This document shows positions 9,583 through 20,542 of a stretch of 64,000 nt of DNA, piece by piece. Source of the stretch: Bradyrhizobium arachidis. Lineage in GTDB: Bacteria > Pseudomonadota > Alphaproteobacteria > Rhizobiales > Xanthobacteraceae. A program made the position numbers and the translations under genes. Each line of letters starts with the position of its first letter. Position 1 is the stretch's first letter. Where the stretch lies: the NCBI RefSeq assembly GCF_024758505.1, contig NZ_CP077970.1:9255501-9319500 (forward strand), written 5' to 3'. Under the pieces are notes generated by a model that ran no database searches, was not told the DNA's origin, and saw only the letters and a list, made by a program, of their open reading frames with translations.

Positions 9583-9670
9583 GACGCTCTCCTGACGTTT
9601 TTTTGAATCCCTTTGGGCGAGGAGCCTTGGACCCGCGCGGTCATCGCGGGCCGTCCGGCTTCGTTCCGGT

Positions 9671-9712
9671 ATTCAAAACGGAAATATTTTCCTTTTCAAG
9701 TATTATTTCGCA
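9671..9712. promoter_or_regulatory. AT-rich control region upstream of the amidase, with near-palindrome
   Basis: Between the AmiC-like gene and the amidase lies an AT-rich stretch unlike its GC-rich surroundings. It contains GGAAATATTTTCC (9680-9692), an odd-length palindrome with only the centre mismatched. It could hold an internal promoter or an operator for the amidase gene. Function is inferred from position only. Confidence 0.4.
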
Positions 9713-9743
9713 TTTCCGCGCCCGCAGGCGGCGCGACCGTTTG

Positions 9744-10931
9744 TCAGACGGTCTTGATCAGCTTGAAGTCGAGACCGTCGGCCTCGGCGAGGTACATCGG
9801 CATCCGGGCATGGCCGTTGCGGACGGTGACGGGTCCGCGCGCGCCGCTGTAGACGACGTTGCGCGCTGCAGCGAGCATCGGCCCCATCGACAGCGTGCCG
9901 GCCTTTTTGGCCACCGCCTCGAGAAAGCACAGCCCTTCATAGCTGGATTGGCCGAGCGAACCGATCGGCGGAGCGTTGAGACCGAACATCGCGCTGTAGC
10001 GGCTCTGGAAGTCGTCATTGGCCCGCGAGCCGACCCCGGGAAAGTAGCCGGAGGCGCAGAACAGGTTCTCGCTGTTGTCGGCGCCGATGCCGAGCAGCAC
10101 GGTCTCGTCCATCGCACCGGCCAGGCGCAGCGTGCTGGCACCGAGGCCGCATTCGCCGAACGCGCGGTTGAAGGTGATGCTGTCGGTCCCGATCAGCGAG
10201 ATCAGCACCACGTCGGGCTTTGCGGCACGAATGCGCGCCAAATGCGGCTCGTGATTGTCCTCGCCGAGCGGGACGAACTCTTCGCCGACCACCTGCCCGC
10301 CGGTCTCGTTGATGTATCGCTTCACGGCACGATGCGACTGCCACGGCCACACATAGTCGCTACCGATCAGATACCAGCGCGATGCCTTCTTGACGTCCGC
10401 CAGCCAGTGGATCGACGGCCGGCTCTGCCAGCGCGGCGTCTCGCCAATCGCCATCACGCCCGGGGTCTGCTCGCCGCCTTCATAGACGGGCGTATAGATG
10501 TAGGGAATGCGGTTACGGGTGGTGACCTTGCGCAGGGCGACTCGGACCGCGCTGGTGTGCAAGCCGACGATGAGATCGACCTCGTCGAACGCGATCGCCT
10601 GCTCGGCGAGCTGCAGGATATCGTCGAGCGGCCCGCCTGCGTCGTAGATCGACAACTCGATCTCGCGTCCGAGGATGCCGCCGCGCTTGTTGATCTCGGC
10701 TACCGCGAGCTGCGCACTGCTGGTCGCGCACGGACCCCAGACCCCGGGCGAACCGGAGCAGCAGATGAAGCCTCCGATCCTGAGCTTGCTGCTGGCGCCG
10801 CGCCGCCTGAAGAAGACGCTATCGTCGGGCGACAACCCGCAATCGGCCGCCGGCGACGACAGATTCCTCAGCAGCAGGGACGGCGGAAATGTGGGCCCGC
10901 CGCGAGCCGGGAAGTTTACCGTCGAGCGCAC
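9744..10931 (-). CDS. AmiC-like periplasmic-binding-fold protein without signal peptide
   Basis: This is a type I periplasmic binding protein fold of about 395 residues, closest in style to amide/urea receptors: a WGPC segment, VAEINKRGGILGREIEL, TPVYEGGEQTPGV and SDYVWPWQSHRAV. The start I favour is the GTG at 10931, with AGGAG five bases upstream; an ATG at 10967 is also possible. Either way the first ~50 residues are rich in Pro, Ser and Arg and contain no hydrophobic signal core, unlike the Tat-signalled receptor in the same cluster. That suggests a cytoplasmic amide sensor comparable to Pseudomonas AmiC. An alternative is a receptor with a non-classical export signal. It heads the minus-strand cluster. 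Confidence 0.85.
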   Translation of the reverse strand: MRSTVNFPARGGPTFPPSLLLRNLSSPAADCGLSPDDSVFFRRRGASSKLRIGGFICCSGSPGVWGPCATSSAQLAVAEINKRGGILGREIELSIYDAGGPLDDILQLAEQAIAFDEVDLIVGLHTSAVRVALRKVTTRNRIPYIYTPVYEGGEQTPGVMAIGETPRWQSRPSIHWLADVKKASRWYLIGSDYVWPWQSHRAVKRYINETGGQVVGEEFVPLGEDNHEPHLARIRAAKPDVVLISLIGTDSITFNRAFGECGLGASTLRLAGAMDETVLLGIGADNSENLFCASGYFPGVGSRANDDFQSRYSAMFGLNAPPIGSLGQSSYEGLCFLEAVAKKAGTLSMGPMLAAARNVVYSGARGPVTVRNGHARMPMYLAEADGLDFKLIKTV

Positions 10932-11025
10932 GCCAACTCCTGTCTGGCACCAGACCTGAAAGCACATTCAGCGGGCGGCCCCGGCATCCGCCCTTTTGTT
11001 GGGCAATGATCCTATTTTGAAAATA

Positions 11026-11037
11026 TTGAATATTCAA
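11026..11037. promoter_or_regulatory. Perfect 12-bp palindrome, candidate MarR operator
   Basis: TTGAATATTCAA is a perfect palindrome in an AT-rich island (about 11011-11060) between the divergent MarR gene and the AmiC-like gene. MarR dimers bind such short inverted repeats, commonly in the divergent promoter of their target, so this is a reasonable operator. It is inferred, not shown. Confidence 0.55.
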
Positions 11038-11111
11038 GAATTGAAGTGCATATAGATGCAGCAGCGATTGCAAGACATTCACTCATTTGGATCGATACGA
11101 AGTCGTAAGCC

Positions 11112-11555
11112 GTGGCCAAACCGCCGAAAGACAATTCCCCGATCACCGAGCATCTCGCCTACCTGCTGGCGCAGGCCAACCGGGAGATCAACCGCCAGTT
11201 GGAATCGCGGCTGAGCAAGGAGGGCGTGCCGGTCGAGCAATGGCGCATCCTGAAAGTCCTCTCCGACGGCAACGGCCACTCGATGGGGGAGCTGGCGGAC
11301 GCCGTGCTGCTCAATCATCCGACCCTGACCAAGATGATCGACCGCATGGTGTCGGACGCGCTGGTCTATCGCCTGCAGGATCCGAAGGACCGCCGCAAGG
11401 TGCTGATGTTCGTCTCTGACCGCGGCAAGGCGCTCAGCAAGCGGCTCAACTCGCTTGCGGTCAGCCAGGAGGAGCACATCCTCGAAAGCTACGGCGACAA
11501 GTCGACGAACGAATTGAAGCGGCTGTTGGAGAGCCTGATCGACAGCTCGAATTGA
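11112..11555 (+). CDS. MarR family transcriptional regulator (amide cluster)
   Basis: This is a winged-helix MarR repressor or activator of 147 residues, the normal length. The DNA-binding region includes VEQWRILKVLSDG, the recognition helix LNHPTLTKMIDRM and the wing DPKDRRKVLMFVSDRG. It is read from a GTG at 11112, divergently from the amide cluster, so it probably controls that cluster and itself through the palindrome at 11026-11037. Confidence 0.9.
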   Translation: MAKPPKDNSPITEHLAYLLAQANREINRQLESRLSKEGVPVEQWRILKVLSDGNGHSMGELADAVLLNHPTLTKMIDRMVSDALVYRLQDPKDRRKVLMFVSDRGKALSKRLNSLAVSQEEHILESYGDKSTNELKRLLESLIDSSN

Positions 11556-11617
11556 GCATCTCACCTCGCTTCAGCGAGCACACCGACGCGGCGGATAACG
11601 CGAACACAATCGTAGCT

Positions 11618-11713
11618 GTCATCGCCCGCGCAGGCGATCCGGTATTCCAGAGACGGTTGTGATTGAACCGAGAAGCCGCGGCGTACTGGATGCCCAGCCT
11701 GCGCGGGGCATGA
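11618..11713. repeat. Dispersed repeat, 'GTCATCGCCCGCGCAGGCGATCC' type
   Basis: This intergenic element has a GCCCGCGCAGGC hairpin near one end and GCCTGCGCGGGGCATGACGG at the other, forming a long imperfect inverted repeat. No second copy is clear in this window. Confidence 0.55.
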
Positions 11714-11750
11714 CGGCGGAGAGTGAGGCGCGATGCTCGCCCCAAAAACT

Positions 11751-11829
11751 CGTCATTGCGAGCGCAGCGAAGCAATCCGGAATCTCTCCGCGGAAAGACC
11801 CTGGATTGCTTCGCTGCGCTCGCAATGAC
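11751..11829. repeat. Dispersed palindromic repeat, 'CGTCATTGCGAGCG' type
   Basis: The element starts CGTCATTGCGAGCGCAGCGAAGCAATCC and ends with its inverse GGATTGCTTCGCTGCGCTCGCAATGACG. A near-identical copy is at 58763-58841. With the preceding element it fills the 11556-11865 gap, where I see no gene. Confidence 0.85.
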
Positions 11830-11834
11830 GGTGG

Positions 11835-11860
11835 AAAACGAGGCGCGCGCGTCGCGCCTC
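11835..11860 (-). terminator. Rho-independent terminator of secA
   Basis: Read on the minus strand, GAGGCGCG and CGCGCCTC form an 8-bp GC stem with a 5-base loop, followed by GTTTTCC. It lies just after the secA stop. Confidence 0.65.
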
Positions 11861-11865
11861 AGCCC

Positions 11866-14715
<2,850 letters not shown>

Positions 14716-15074
14716 ACCGAATTCCTTGCCAAATTCCTGTGTTCGCGAATACCGCGTTGCAGCCAAGAGGTTGTCACCAACTTGCCTATCAACTCACCGT
14801 GACGCCTCGCGGCGCCAGCCCCGGATTGCGGGGTCATCCGCCATATGGGTGGGAATTAAGCAAATCTAGGTTCAACGGCCGAAAACGCAGCAAAATAAAC
14901 GCCATCGCCATTGACGCGACCGGCCAGAGATATGGCCCGGTCGGGGCCTTGTCAACGGCGGGCGGATTGCGGCTAATTCATCATTTTGACAGACTTTTCG
15001 CGTTGCCAAGGCCCCCCGATTGGGCGAGTGTCCGCCCCGCTTTGAGCAGCCCTGCCTCAACATAAGGATTTTCC
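14716..15074. promoter_or_regulatory. Divergent secA / parvulin promoter region
   Basis: This 359-base non-coding stretch separates divergent secA and the parvulin gene. It contains an AT-rich part (about 14857-14915) and a TTGACA hexamer at 14986-14991 facing the parvulin gene, without a convincing -10 at the standard distance. I see no gene or strong hairpin in it. Confidence 0.35.
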
Positions 15075-15986
15075 ATGACCACCTCGTTCCCGGTAACCAC
15101 CGGCCAGCGCGTTCGCCTTGCCTCTGCCCTGGCGGGATGCCTTGCACTGGCGCTGACCCTGGGGAGCCCCGTCCGGGCGGCCGACGATCCGGTGCTGGCC
15201 AAGGTCAATGGTGCGGAGATCAAGAAGAGCGATGTGACGCTGGCTGAGGAAGAACTCGGACCGAGCCTGGCGCAGATGGATCCGGCTACCAAGGACGAGA
15301 ACGTCCTGGCCTTCCTGATCGACATGAAGATCGTCGCCAAGGCCGCAGAGGACAAGAAGATCGCCGACGGCGAGGAGTTCAAGAAGCGCCTGGCGTTCGC
15401 CCGCAACCGCCTGCTGATGGACAGCCTGCTGGCCCAGGAAGGCAAGGCGGCGACCAACGACGACGCCATGAAGAAGGTCTATGAAGAGGCTTCCAAGCAG
15501 ATCACCGGCGAACAGGAGGTGCGCGCCCGCCACATCCTGGTCGAGACCGAGGACGAGGCCAAGGCGGTGAAGGCGGAGCTCGACAAGGGCGCTGATTTCG
15601 CCGAGCTCGCCAAGAAGAAGTCCAAGGATCCGGGCTCCGCCGACGGCGGCGACCTCGGCTTCTTCACCAAGGAGCAGATGGTGCCGGAATTCTCGGCGGT
15701 GGCGTTCACGCTCGAGCCGGGCAAGATCTCCGACCCCGTGAAGTCGCAGTTCGGCTGGCACATCATCAAGGTCGAGGAAAAGCGCGCCCGAAAGGCGCCG
15801 GACTTCGAGCAGGTCAAGGCCCAGATCGAGAATTACGTCACCCGCAAGGCCCAGGCCGACTACGTCGCCAAGCTGCGCACCGAGGCCAAGGTCGAGCGTC
15901 TCGACAAGCCGGCCGCGGATGCGGCCAAGCCGGACGCCGCCAAGCCGCCGGCCGACAACAAGATGGCGCCGCCCGCGAAGAAGTAA
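15075..15986 (+). CDS. Exported peptidyl-prolyl cis-trans isomerase (parvulin, PpiC/SurA type)
   Basis: This is a periplasmic folding factor of 303 residues. An N-terminal signal peptide ends near SPVRAADD. A SurA-like N-domain follows, then a parvulin domain from about residue 150 with the typical segments VRARHILVETEDEA, DPGSADGGDLGFFTKEQMVPEF and KSQFGWHIIKVEEKR. The C-terminus is a Lys/Ala/Pro-rich tail. It is divergent from secA, so export and periplasmic folding genes are neighbours, and it precedes argJ. Confidence 0.93.
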   Translation: MTTSFPVTTGQRVRLASALAGCLALALTLGSPVRAADDPVLAKVNGAEIKKSDVTLAEEELGPSLAQMDPATKDENVLAFLIDMKIVAKAAEDKKIADGEEFKKRLAFARNRLLMDSLLAQEGKAATNDDAMKKVYEEASKQITGEQEVRARHILVETEDEAKAVKAELDKGADFAELAKKKSKDPGSADGGDLGFFTKEQMVPEFSAVAFTLEPGKISDPVKSQFGWHIIKVEEKRARKAPDFEQVKAQIENYVTRKAQADYVAKLRTEAKVERLDKPAADAAKPDAAKPPADNKMAPPAKK

Positions 15987-16031
15987 GAATTCGCTGTCAC
16001 TTCGCTGACGCTGAGAGTATTTAGGAGTTGT

Positions 16032-16056
16032 GATGCCCGGGCTCGTCCCGGGCATC
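16032..16056. repeat. Hairpin repeat GATGCCCGGG-CTCGT-CCCGGGCATC
   Basis: This is a perfect 10-bp stem with a 5-base loop after the parvulin gene. A second copy of the same hairpin (ATGCCCGGG-ACAAG-CCCGGGCAT) is at 38254-38276, so I treat it as a dispersed element. It could still act as a terminator here, but it has no T-run. Confidence 0.7.
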
Positions 16057-16098
16057 TGCATGTCTGCACCACCCGCTACCTCGACAAGGCGCCCTCCG

Positions 16099-17340
16099 AT
16101 GTCCTCCACCGTCTCCCCGCTCGCCCCGCAGAACGTTCCCGACATGCCCGAAATCGCGGGCATCAGGCTGGCCACGGCCGAAGCCGGCATCCGCTACAAG
16201 AACCGCACCGACGTGCTGCTCGCGGTGATGGACAAGGGCACCGCGGTCGCCGGCGTCTTCACCAAGTCGAAATGCCCCTCCGCGCCGGTCGAATGGTGCC
16301 GCGCCAAATTGAAGGGCGGCAAGGCGCGCGCGCTCGTCGTCAATTCCGGCAACGCCAATGCCTTCACCGGCAAGACCGGCCGCCAATCCACCGCGCTCAC
16401 CGCCGCGATCGCCGCCAAGGCCGTCGGTTGCAGCGCCAACGAGATTTTTCTGGCCTCGACCGGCGTGATCGGCGAGCCCTTGGATGCGACCAAGTTCGAC
16501 GGCGTGCTCGGACGGTTGGCCGATGGCACTGAGCCCGGCGATTACCTGGCTGCGGCCAAGGCGATCATGACCACCGACACCTTCCCCAAGGTCGCGACCG
16601 CGACGGTGAAGCTCGGCAAGGCCAAGGTCACCATCAACGGCATGGCCAAGGGCGCCGGCATGATCGCGCCCGACATGGCGACGATGTTGTCTTTCATCTT
16701 CACCGACGCACCGATTGCGCCCGCGGCCTTGCAGGCACTGCTCAAGAGCGGCGTCGAGGACACGTTCAACGCCGTGACCATCGACGGCGACACCTCGACC
16801 TCGGACACGCTGCTGGCCTTCGCGACCGGCGCGGCAACCGCAAACGGCGCGCCAAAAATCAGCCGCGCCAGCGATCCGCGCCTGAAGGCGTTCACAAAGG
16901 CATTCCGCGAGGTGCTGGCCGATCTCTCCGAGCAGGTCGCACGCGACGGCGAAGGCGCGCGCAAGCTGGTCGAGATCACCGTGGAGGGCGCGACGACGAA
17001 GGCCTCCGCGCGGAAAATCGCGATGTCGATCGCGAACTCGCCGCTGGTGAAGACCGCGATCGCGGGTGAGGACGCCAATTGGGGCCGCGTGGTGATGGCC
17101 GTCGGCAAAGCCGGCGAGCCCGCCAATCGCGACAAGCTGTCGATTGCGTTCAACGGCATCCGCGTCGCCAAGAGCGGCGCGCGCGACCCGTCCTATGACG
17201 AGGCCCAGGTGTCGGAGGCGATGAAGGCGCCGAAGATCGCGATCAAGGTCTCGCTAGGCCTTGGCAAGGGCCGCGACCGCGTGCTGACCTGCGATCTCAC
17301 CAAGGAATATGTCGCGATCAACGGCGATTATCGGTCGTAG
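16099..17340 (+). CDS. argJ: Bifunctional glutamate N-acetyltransferase / amino-acid acetyltransferase ArgJ
   Basis: ArgJ transfers acetyl from N-acetylornithine to glutamate in the cyclic arginine pathway, and in bifunctional forms also acetylates glutamate from acetyl-CoA. The 413-residue protein contains the self-cleavage site in [16 protein letters not shown], where the Thr of ATML becomes the N-terminal nucleophile of the beta chain. [10 protein letters not shown] and [10 protein letters not shown] are also diagnostic. I chose the ATG at 16099; upstream in-frame codons run through the hairpin repeat and are unlikely to be translated. Whether it is mono- or bifunctional cannot be told from sequence. 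Confidence 0.95.
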   Translation: MSSTVSPLAPQNVPDMPEIAGIRLATAEAGIRYKNRTDVLLAVMDKGTAVAGVFTKSKCPSAPVEWCRAKLKGGKARALVVNSGNANAFTGKTGRQSTALTAAIAAKAVGCSANEIFLASTGVIGEPLDATKFDGVLGRLADGTEPGDYLAAAKAIMTTDTFPKVATATVKLGKAKVTINGMAKGAGMIAPDMATMLSFIFTDAPIAPAALQALLKSGVEDTFNAVTIDGDTSTSDTLLAFATGAATANGAPKISRASDPRLKAFTKAFREVLADLSEQVARDGEGARKLVEITVEGATTKASARKIAMSIANSPLVKTAIAGEDANWGRVVMAVGKAGEPANRDKLSIAFNGIRVAKSGARDPSYDEAQVSEAMKAPKIAIKVSLGLGKGRDRVLTCDLTKEYVAINGDYRS

Positions 17341-17349
17341 CGGTCATCC

Positions 17350-17490
17350 GTCATCCTGAGATGCGAAGCGTGCGGTGCGAAGCAACGCCCGTGCAGCCTC
17401 GAAGGATGTACGGCCCCGCCGGCGCCGCACGGATGCAGCCGGGCCGTCGCCCTTCGAGGGCCGCTGAAGAAGCGGCCGCCTCAGGGTGAC
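17350..17490. repeat. Dispersed repeat, 'CTTCGAGGGCCGCTGAAG' type
   Basis: It has GTCATCCTGAG at one end, CCTCGAAGGATG, CCCTTCGAGGGCCGCTGAAGAAGCGGCC and CCTCAGGGTGAC at the other. It shares this layout with 3234-3362 and 47427-47554, and sits between convergent genes. Confidence 0.8.
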
Positions 17491-17504
17491 GGTGCTGATT
17501 CAGT

Positions 17505-18863
17505 TCAGCTCGAAATCCGGGCGTCGGCGACGGCCTTCTTGAACAGCGCGTTCATGGCGTCCGAGATGCCCTGGGTCGGGCTCACCTCGAAATAGAGGCC
17601 GGGCGAGGCACAGCTCTGCATGTTCTGCGCGACCTCGCTGTTTGGGGACGGGCCGAACGGCCCCTGATTGAACGGATCAATCCAGCTCATGTACCAGCTG
17701 TTGGTCGGAAGCTTCAGATAGGTGGTGTAGAGCACGGCGACCTTGATGCCGCGGTCCTTCAGCGTGGTGCAAAGCGCGGGATTGATCGGCGACTGGCAGC
17801 GCGACATGCTGCCCACCGTCTTGATCGGCTTGAGACATCCGGAATTGTTTTCATCCGCCAGGCCGTCGGAGACGAAGAACACATACTTCAGCGGTGCCGT
17901 CGACGTCCCCGCACCCGGCGCGCTGATCGCAGTGTTGAGCGCGGGAAACACCGTGCTGAACGGGGTGTCCATGTCCTTCGTGTAGGAATCGTTGTTGCCG
18001 TAGACGCCCATCAGGTCGATGTTTCCGGCCGCCGTCTTGGCGCTCGTCAGGCTGGAAGACAGCGAAAACAGCGCGCGCAGACCGATCGTCGCGGACGATG
18101 CACCGAAATCATAGATCGCCATGCGGAACTGATTCGAATAGGTCTGGGTCGCCCCCGCCGTGTCCATCAGCGATTGCGTGGCGCTGCGCAGCACGTCGAT
18201 CCGCGTGGTCACGCCGAGCGTCTTGGCGAGATTGTAGTAGTTGTTGGAGTCGTTGTAGTCGTGACAAGCGAAGGCGCACTGGTCGTTGGGCTTGAAGCTG
18301 TTGCCCGTCGTTGCGTTGACCAGGGTCGTCACGTCCGTCGGCGTCGCCGCCACGCCCATCGACGGCGAATTGTCGAGCAGCAGATAGAAATCGATATAGA
18401 GCGGCATGTTGGCCGTCGAGGTCGACGTGCCCGACATCGTCAGCGTGCTCTTGCCGATCACACTGAGGAACATGGTGTTGATGCTGGCGGAATAGGTGAC
18501 CGTGGACGTTATCGTCGAGCCGCTCTTGACCACGGTCGGGGTGACGCTGATGAGCGTGTAGCCGGTCTGGTTGTCGCGATTGCCGTCGAATATCTTGGTC
18601 GCGTCGGTGACGCCGACCGTGATCGGGCCATCCGACGTCATCGAGCCCGCCGCGATGAAAGCGGGCGAGGCCTTGGCGATCGATCCGACGCTCGCGGCGT
18701 CCGCGGCGGCCTGGAGTTTGGCGCGGATCTGCGTCGCACGGGAATAATCGACCGCACAGCCCACTGTCGTGATCAGCGGGACGCAGGCGAGCGCAAAAAC
18801 GACCGAGATGTTACCGCGCCGGTCGCGGATGAACCGGCTGAAGGTGCTTCGCACAGGGCGCAT
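17505..18863 (-). CDS. TadG-like pilus assembly protein with von Willebrand factor A domain
   Basis: This is probably an envelope protein linked to Tad/Flp pili, 452 residues. It opens with the TadE/TadG module: basic FSRFIRDRRGNISVVFALACVPL followed by one membrane helix and the DYSRATQIRAKLQAAADAA segment. A vWA domain follows from about residue 150, with an intact metal site DNSPSMG (DxSxS). No other tad genes are nearby, so this is an orphan copy. It is read opposite to its housekeeping neighbours and splits argJ from mutT. Confidence 0.88.
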   Translation of the reverse strand: MRPVRSTFSRFIRDRRGNISVVFALACVPLITTVGCAVDYSRATQIRAKLQAAADAASVGSIAKASPAFIAAGSMTSDGPITVGVTDATKIFDGNRDNQTGYTLISVTPTVVKSGSTITSTVTYSASINTMFLSVIGKSTLTMSGTSTSTANMPLYIDFYLLLDNSPSMGVAATPTDVTTLVNATTGNSFKPNDQCAFACHDYNDSNNYYNLAKTLGVTTRIDVLRSATQSLMDTAGATQTYSNQFRMAIYDFGASSATIGLRALFSLSSSLTSAKTAAGNIDLMGVYGNNDSYTKDMDTPFSTVFPALNTAISAPGAGTSTAPLKYVFFVSDGLADENNSGCLKPIKTVGSMSRCQSPINPALCTTLKDRGIKVAVLYTTYLKLPTNSWYMSWIDPFNQGPFGPSPNSEVAQNMQSCASPGLYFEVSPTQGISDAMNALFKKAVADARISS

Positions 18864-19008
18864 GAAATCAGGTCCAGAGTGATAAAAGGCGTTTTCACTC
18901 TAGGAGCTGTCGATTAAATATGACTTATGGCAAAAGCGGTCCAATCGTTTAAGTCGGGTTAACGGACCGCTTGCTGCCTTCCCCACCTAACAGCATTCCC
19001 AAAAAGGC

Positions 19009-19419
19009 ATGGCCGATCTCAAACTGACACTGGTGGTGGCCTGCGCCCTGATCGATGCGGACAAGCGCGTCCTGATCGCACAGCGGCCCGAAGGCAAGTC
19101 GATGGCGGGCCTCTGGGAGTTTCCCGGCGGCAAGGTCGAGCCGGGCGAACGGCCGGAACAGACGTTGATTCGCGAGCTGCACGAGGAGCTCGGCATTTCC
19201 GTCGCCGAGCCCTGCCTCGCGCCGCTGACCTTCGCAAGCCACGGCTATGACAACTTCCACCTCTTGATGCCGCTCTATGTCTGCCGCCGCTGGGAGGGAT
19301 TTGCGGTCGCCCGCGAGGGACAGGCGCTGGCCTGGGTCCGCGCCAACAAGCTGCGCGACTATCCGATGCCGCCGGCGGACATCCCGCTGATCCCGCATTT
19401 GATTGATTTGTTGATGTGA
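19009..19419 (+). CDS. mutT: 8-oxo-dGTP diphosphatase MutT (Nudix hydrolase)
   Basis: This enzyme removes oxidised dGTP from the nucleotide pool and prevents A:T to C:G changes. The 136-residue protein has the full Nudix box, running from GGKVEPGE through RELHEELGI. The N-terminal VACALIDADKRVLIAQRPEGKSMAGLWEFPGG is typical of MutT. It starts at the ATG at 19009. Confidence 0.92.
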   Translation: MADLKLTLVVACALIDADKRVLIAQRPEGKSMAGLWEFPGGKVEPGERPEQTLIRELHEELGISVAEPCLAPLTFASHGYDNFHLLMPLYVCRRWEGFAVAREGQALAWVRANKLRDYPMPPADIPLIPHLIDLLM

Positions 19420-19427
19420 GCGGCACT

Positions 19428-19467
19428 GTCATTCCGGGTTCGGTCCTGCGGACCGCCCCGGAATGAC
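19428..19467. repeat. Short copy of the 'CATTCCGGGG' repeat
   Basis: GTCATTCCGGG and CCCCGGAATGAC flank GGTCCTGCGGACC, a reduced version of the element at 1257-1334. It separates convergent mutT and the methyltransferase gene. Confidence 0.75.
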
Positions 19468-19479
19468 GGAGCTAGTGGC

Positions 19480-20328
19480 TCAACTCTTCCCCGCCTTCTT
19501 CACCGCCTCCGCCAGACTCGCTTTCGCCGAGCCGGGCTTCAGCGGTTGCTGCTGGCTCGCATGCGGGGCCCAGCCGGACAGCCAGACGATGTCGAAGGTG
19601 GTGCGGATGCGGCCGTCGGGATCGGCAAAGCGCTCCGCATAGATTTCCGCCATGCGCAGCAAGGTCCGCCGCCGCGTCGGCATGCGCCGGCGCTCCACCA
19701 GCACGTTGGCCGCGCCCATGCTGCGCAGATCCTGCATCAGGGCAAAAGCGCTTGCGTAACGCACCACGACGCGGTCGACATCGGTAACCGGCAGCGCAAA
19801 GCCCGCCCGCTGCAACAGCGCGCCGATGTCGCGCAGATCCGCGAACGGCGCCACGCGCGGCGACACGCCGCCCTCGCATTCGGCCTCCGCAGCGGCAAAG
19901 GCCTGCCGCAGCTCCGTCAAACTGTCGCCGCCGATCATCGCCGCGAGCAGCAAACCATCCGGCCTCAGCGCGCGCCGGATTTGCGCGAGCACGCCCGGCA
20001 GGTCGTTGACGAATTGCAGCGCCAGCGCCGACGCAATGAGATCGAGGCTTTCGGATGCGAAGGGCAGCTTCTCATCGCCGGTCGCATCGAGCTCGACCCG
20101 TTGAACCGACGGCAGACGCGCGCGCAGCGCCGACAAGCCCTCGCCCGGCGTCCAGAGGTCGGCCGCGGCGTGAAAATCGCGCATCACCGCGGCAAGTCGA
20201 TCCGTCATGTCCTCGTTCACGCGATCCAGCAGGAAAGCGACCTCGCCTTGCGCCCGCGCGCGGCGTTGCCGCGCATGCAGCAGCGCGCGATCGAACAGGA
20301 TGGGCGGAGTTTGCGGGTTTTGCGCCAT
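19480..20328 (-). CDS. SAM-dependent methyltransferase, BioC/NDUFAF5-like
   Basis: This is a class I methyltransferase of 282 residues. It begins with ILFDRALLHARQRRA, which resembles the mitochondrial complex I assembly factor NDUFAF5 and its alphaproteobacterial relatives. Later segments are LPFASESLDLIASALALQFVNDLPGVLAQIRRALRPDGLLLAAMIGG, the post-motif II region. NDUFAF5 acts on complex I, so a role in NADH dehydrogenase maturation is possible; a biotin-pathway BioC role is less likely. The ATG at 20328 is chosen because further upstream the reading frame runs through a repeat. Confidence 0.85.
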   Translation of the reverse strand: MAQNPQTPPILFDRALLHARQRRARAQGEVAFLLDRVNEDMTDRLAAVMRDFHAAADLWTPGEGLSALRARLPSVQRVELDATGDEKLPFASESLDLIASALALQFVNDLPGVLAQIRRALRPDGLLLAAMIGGDSLTELRQAFAAAEAECEGGVSPRVAPFADLRDIGALLQRAGFALPVTDVDRVVVRYASAFALMQDLRSMGAANVLVERRRMPTRRRTLLRMAEIYAERFADPDGRIRTTFDIVWLSGWAPHASQQQPLKPGSAKASLAEAVKKAGKS

Positions 20329-20362
20329 TCTGCTGGTTACGCCGATCCAACCGGCAATGGCA

Positions 20363-20500
20363 ACTCTCGTGTCCCGGACGCGACGCAGCGCGCAGCGGTG
20401 CGGCGCAGATCCGGGACCCATGCTTCCGCGCATCCGACTCCTGGGCCCCGGCTCAGCAGCGCACCGCAAAGAGCGCTGCGCTGCGTCCGGGGCACGAGAG
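20363..20500. repeat. Dispersed repeat, 'CTCGTGTCCCGGACGCGACGC' type
   Basis: It starts CTCTCGTGTCCCGGACGCGACGCAGC and ends GCGCTGCGCTGCGTCCGGGGCACGAGAG, a long imperfect inverted repeat with an inner GGACCCATGC. Matching copies are at 62729-62857 and, more degenerate, 1-94. It lies between divergent genes. Confidence 0.8.
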
Positions 20501-20542
20501 AGCGGCTTGAGCGCGGCGTGCCACAGCGCTAGCCTTTCGGCC

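Noticed and set aside
11618..11829. Clustered palindromes resembling a small CRISPR array
   Set aside because: The units are unlike each other, are not spaced regularly, and recur singly elsewhere. They are dispersed repeats.
14986..14991. TTGACA as a full sigma-70 promoter for the parvulin gene
   Set aside because: No acceptable -10 hexamer lies at a normal spacing, so only the hexamer is noted.
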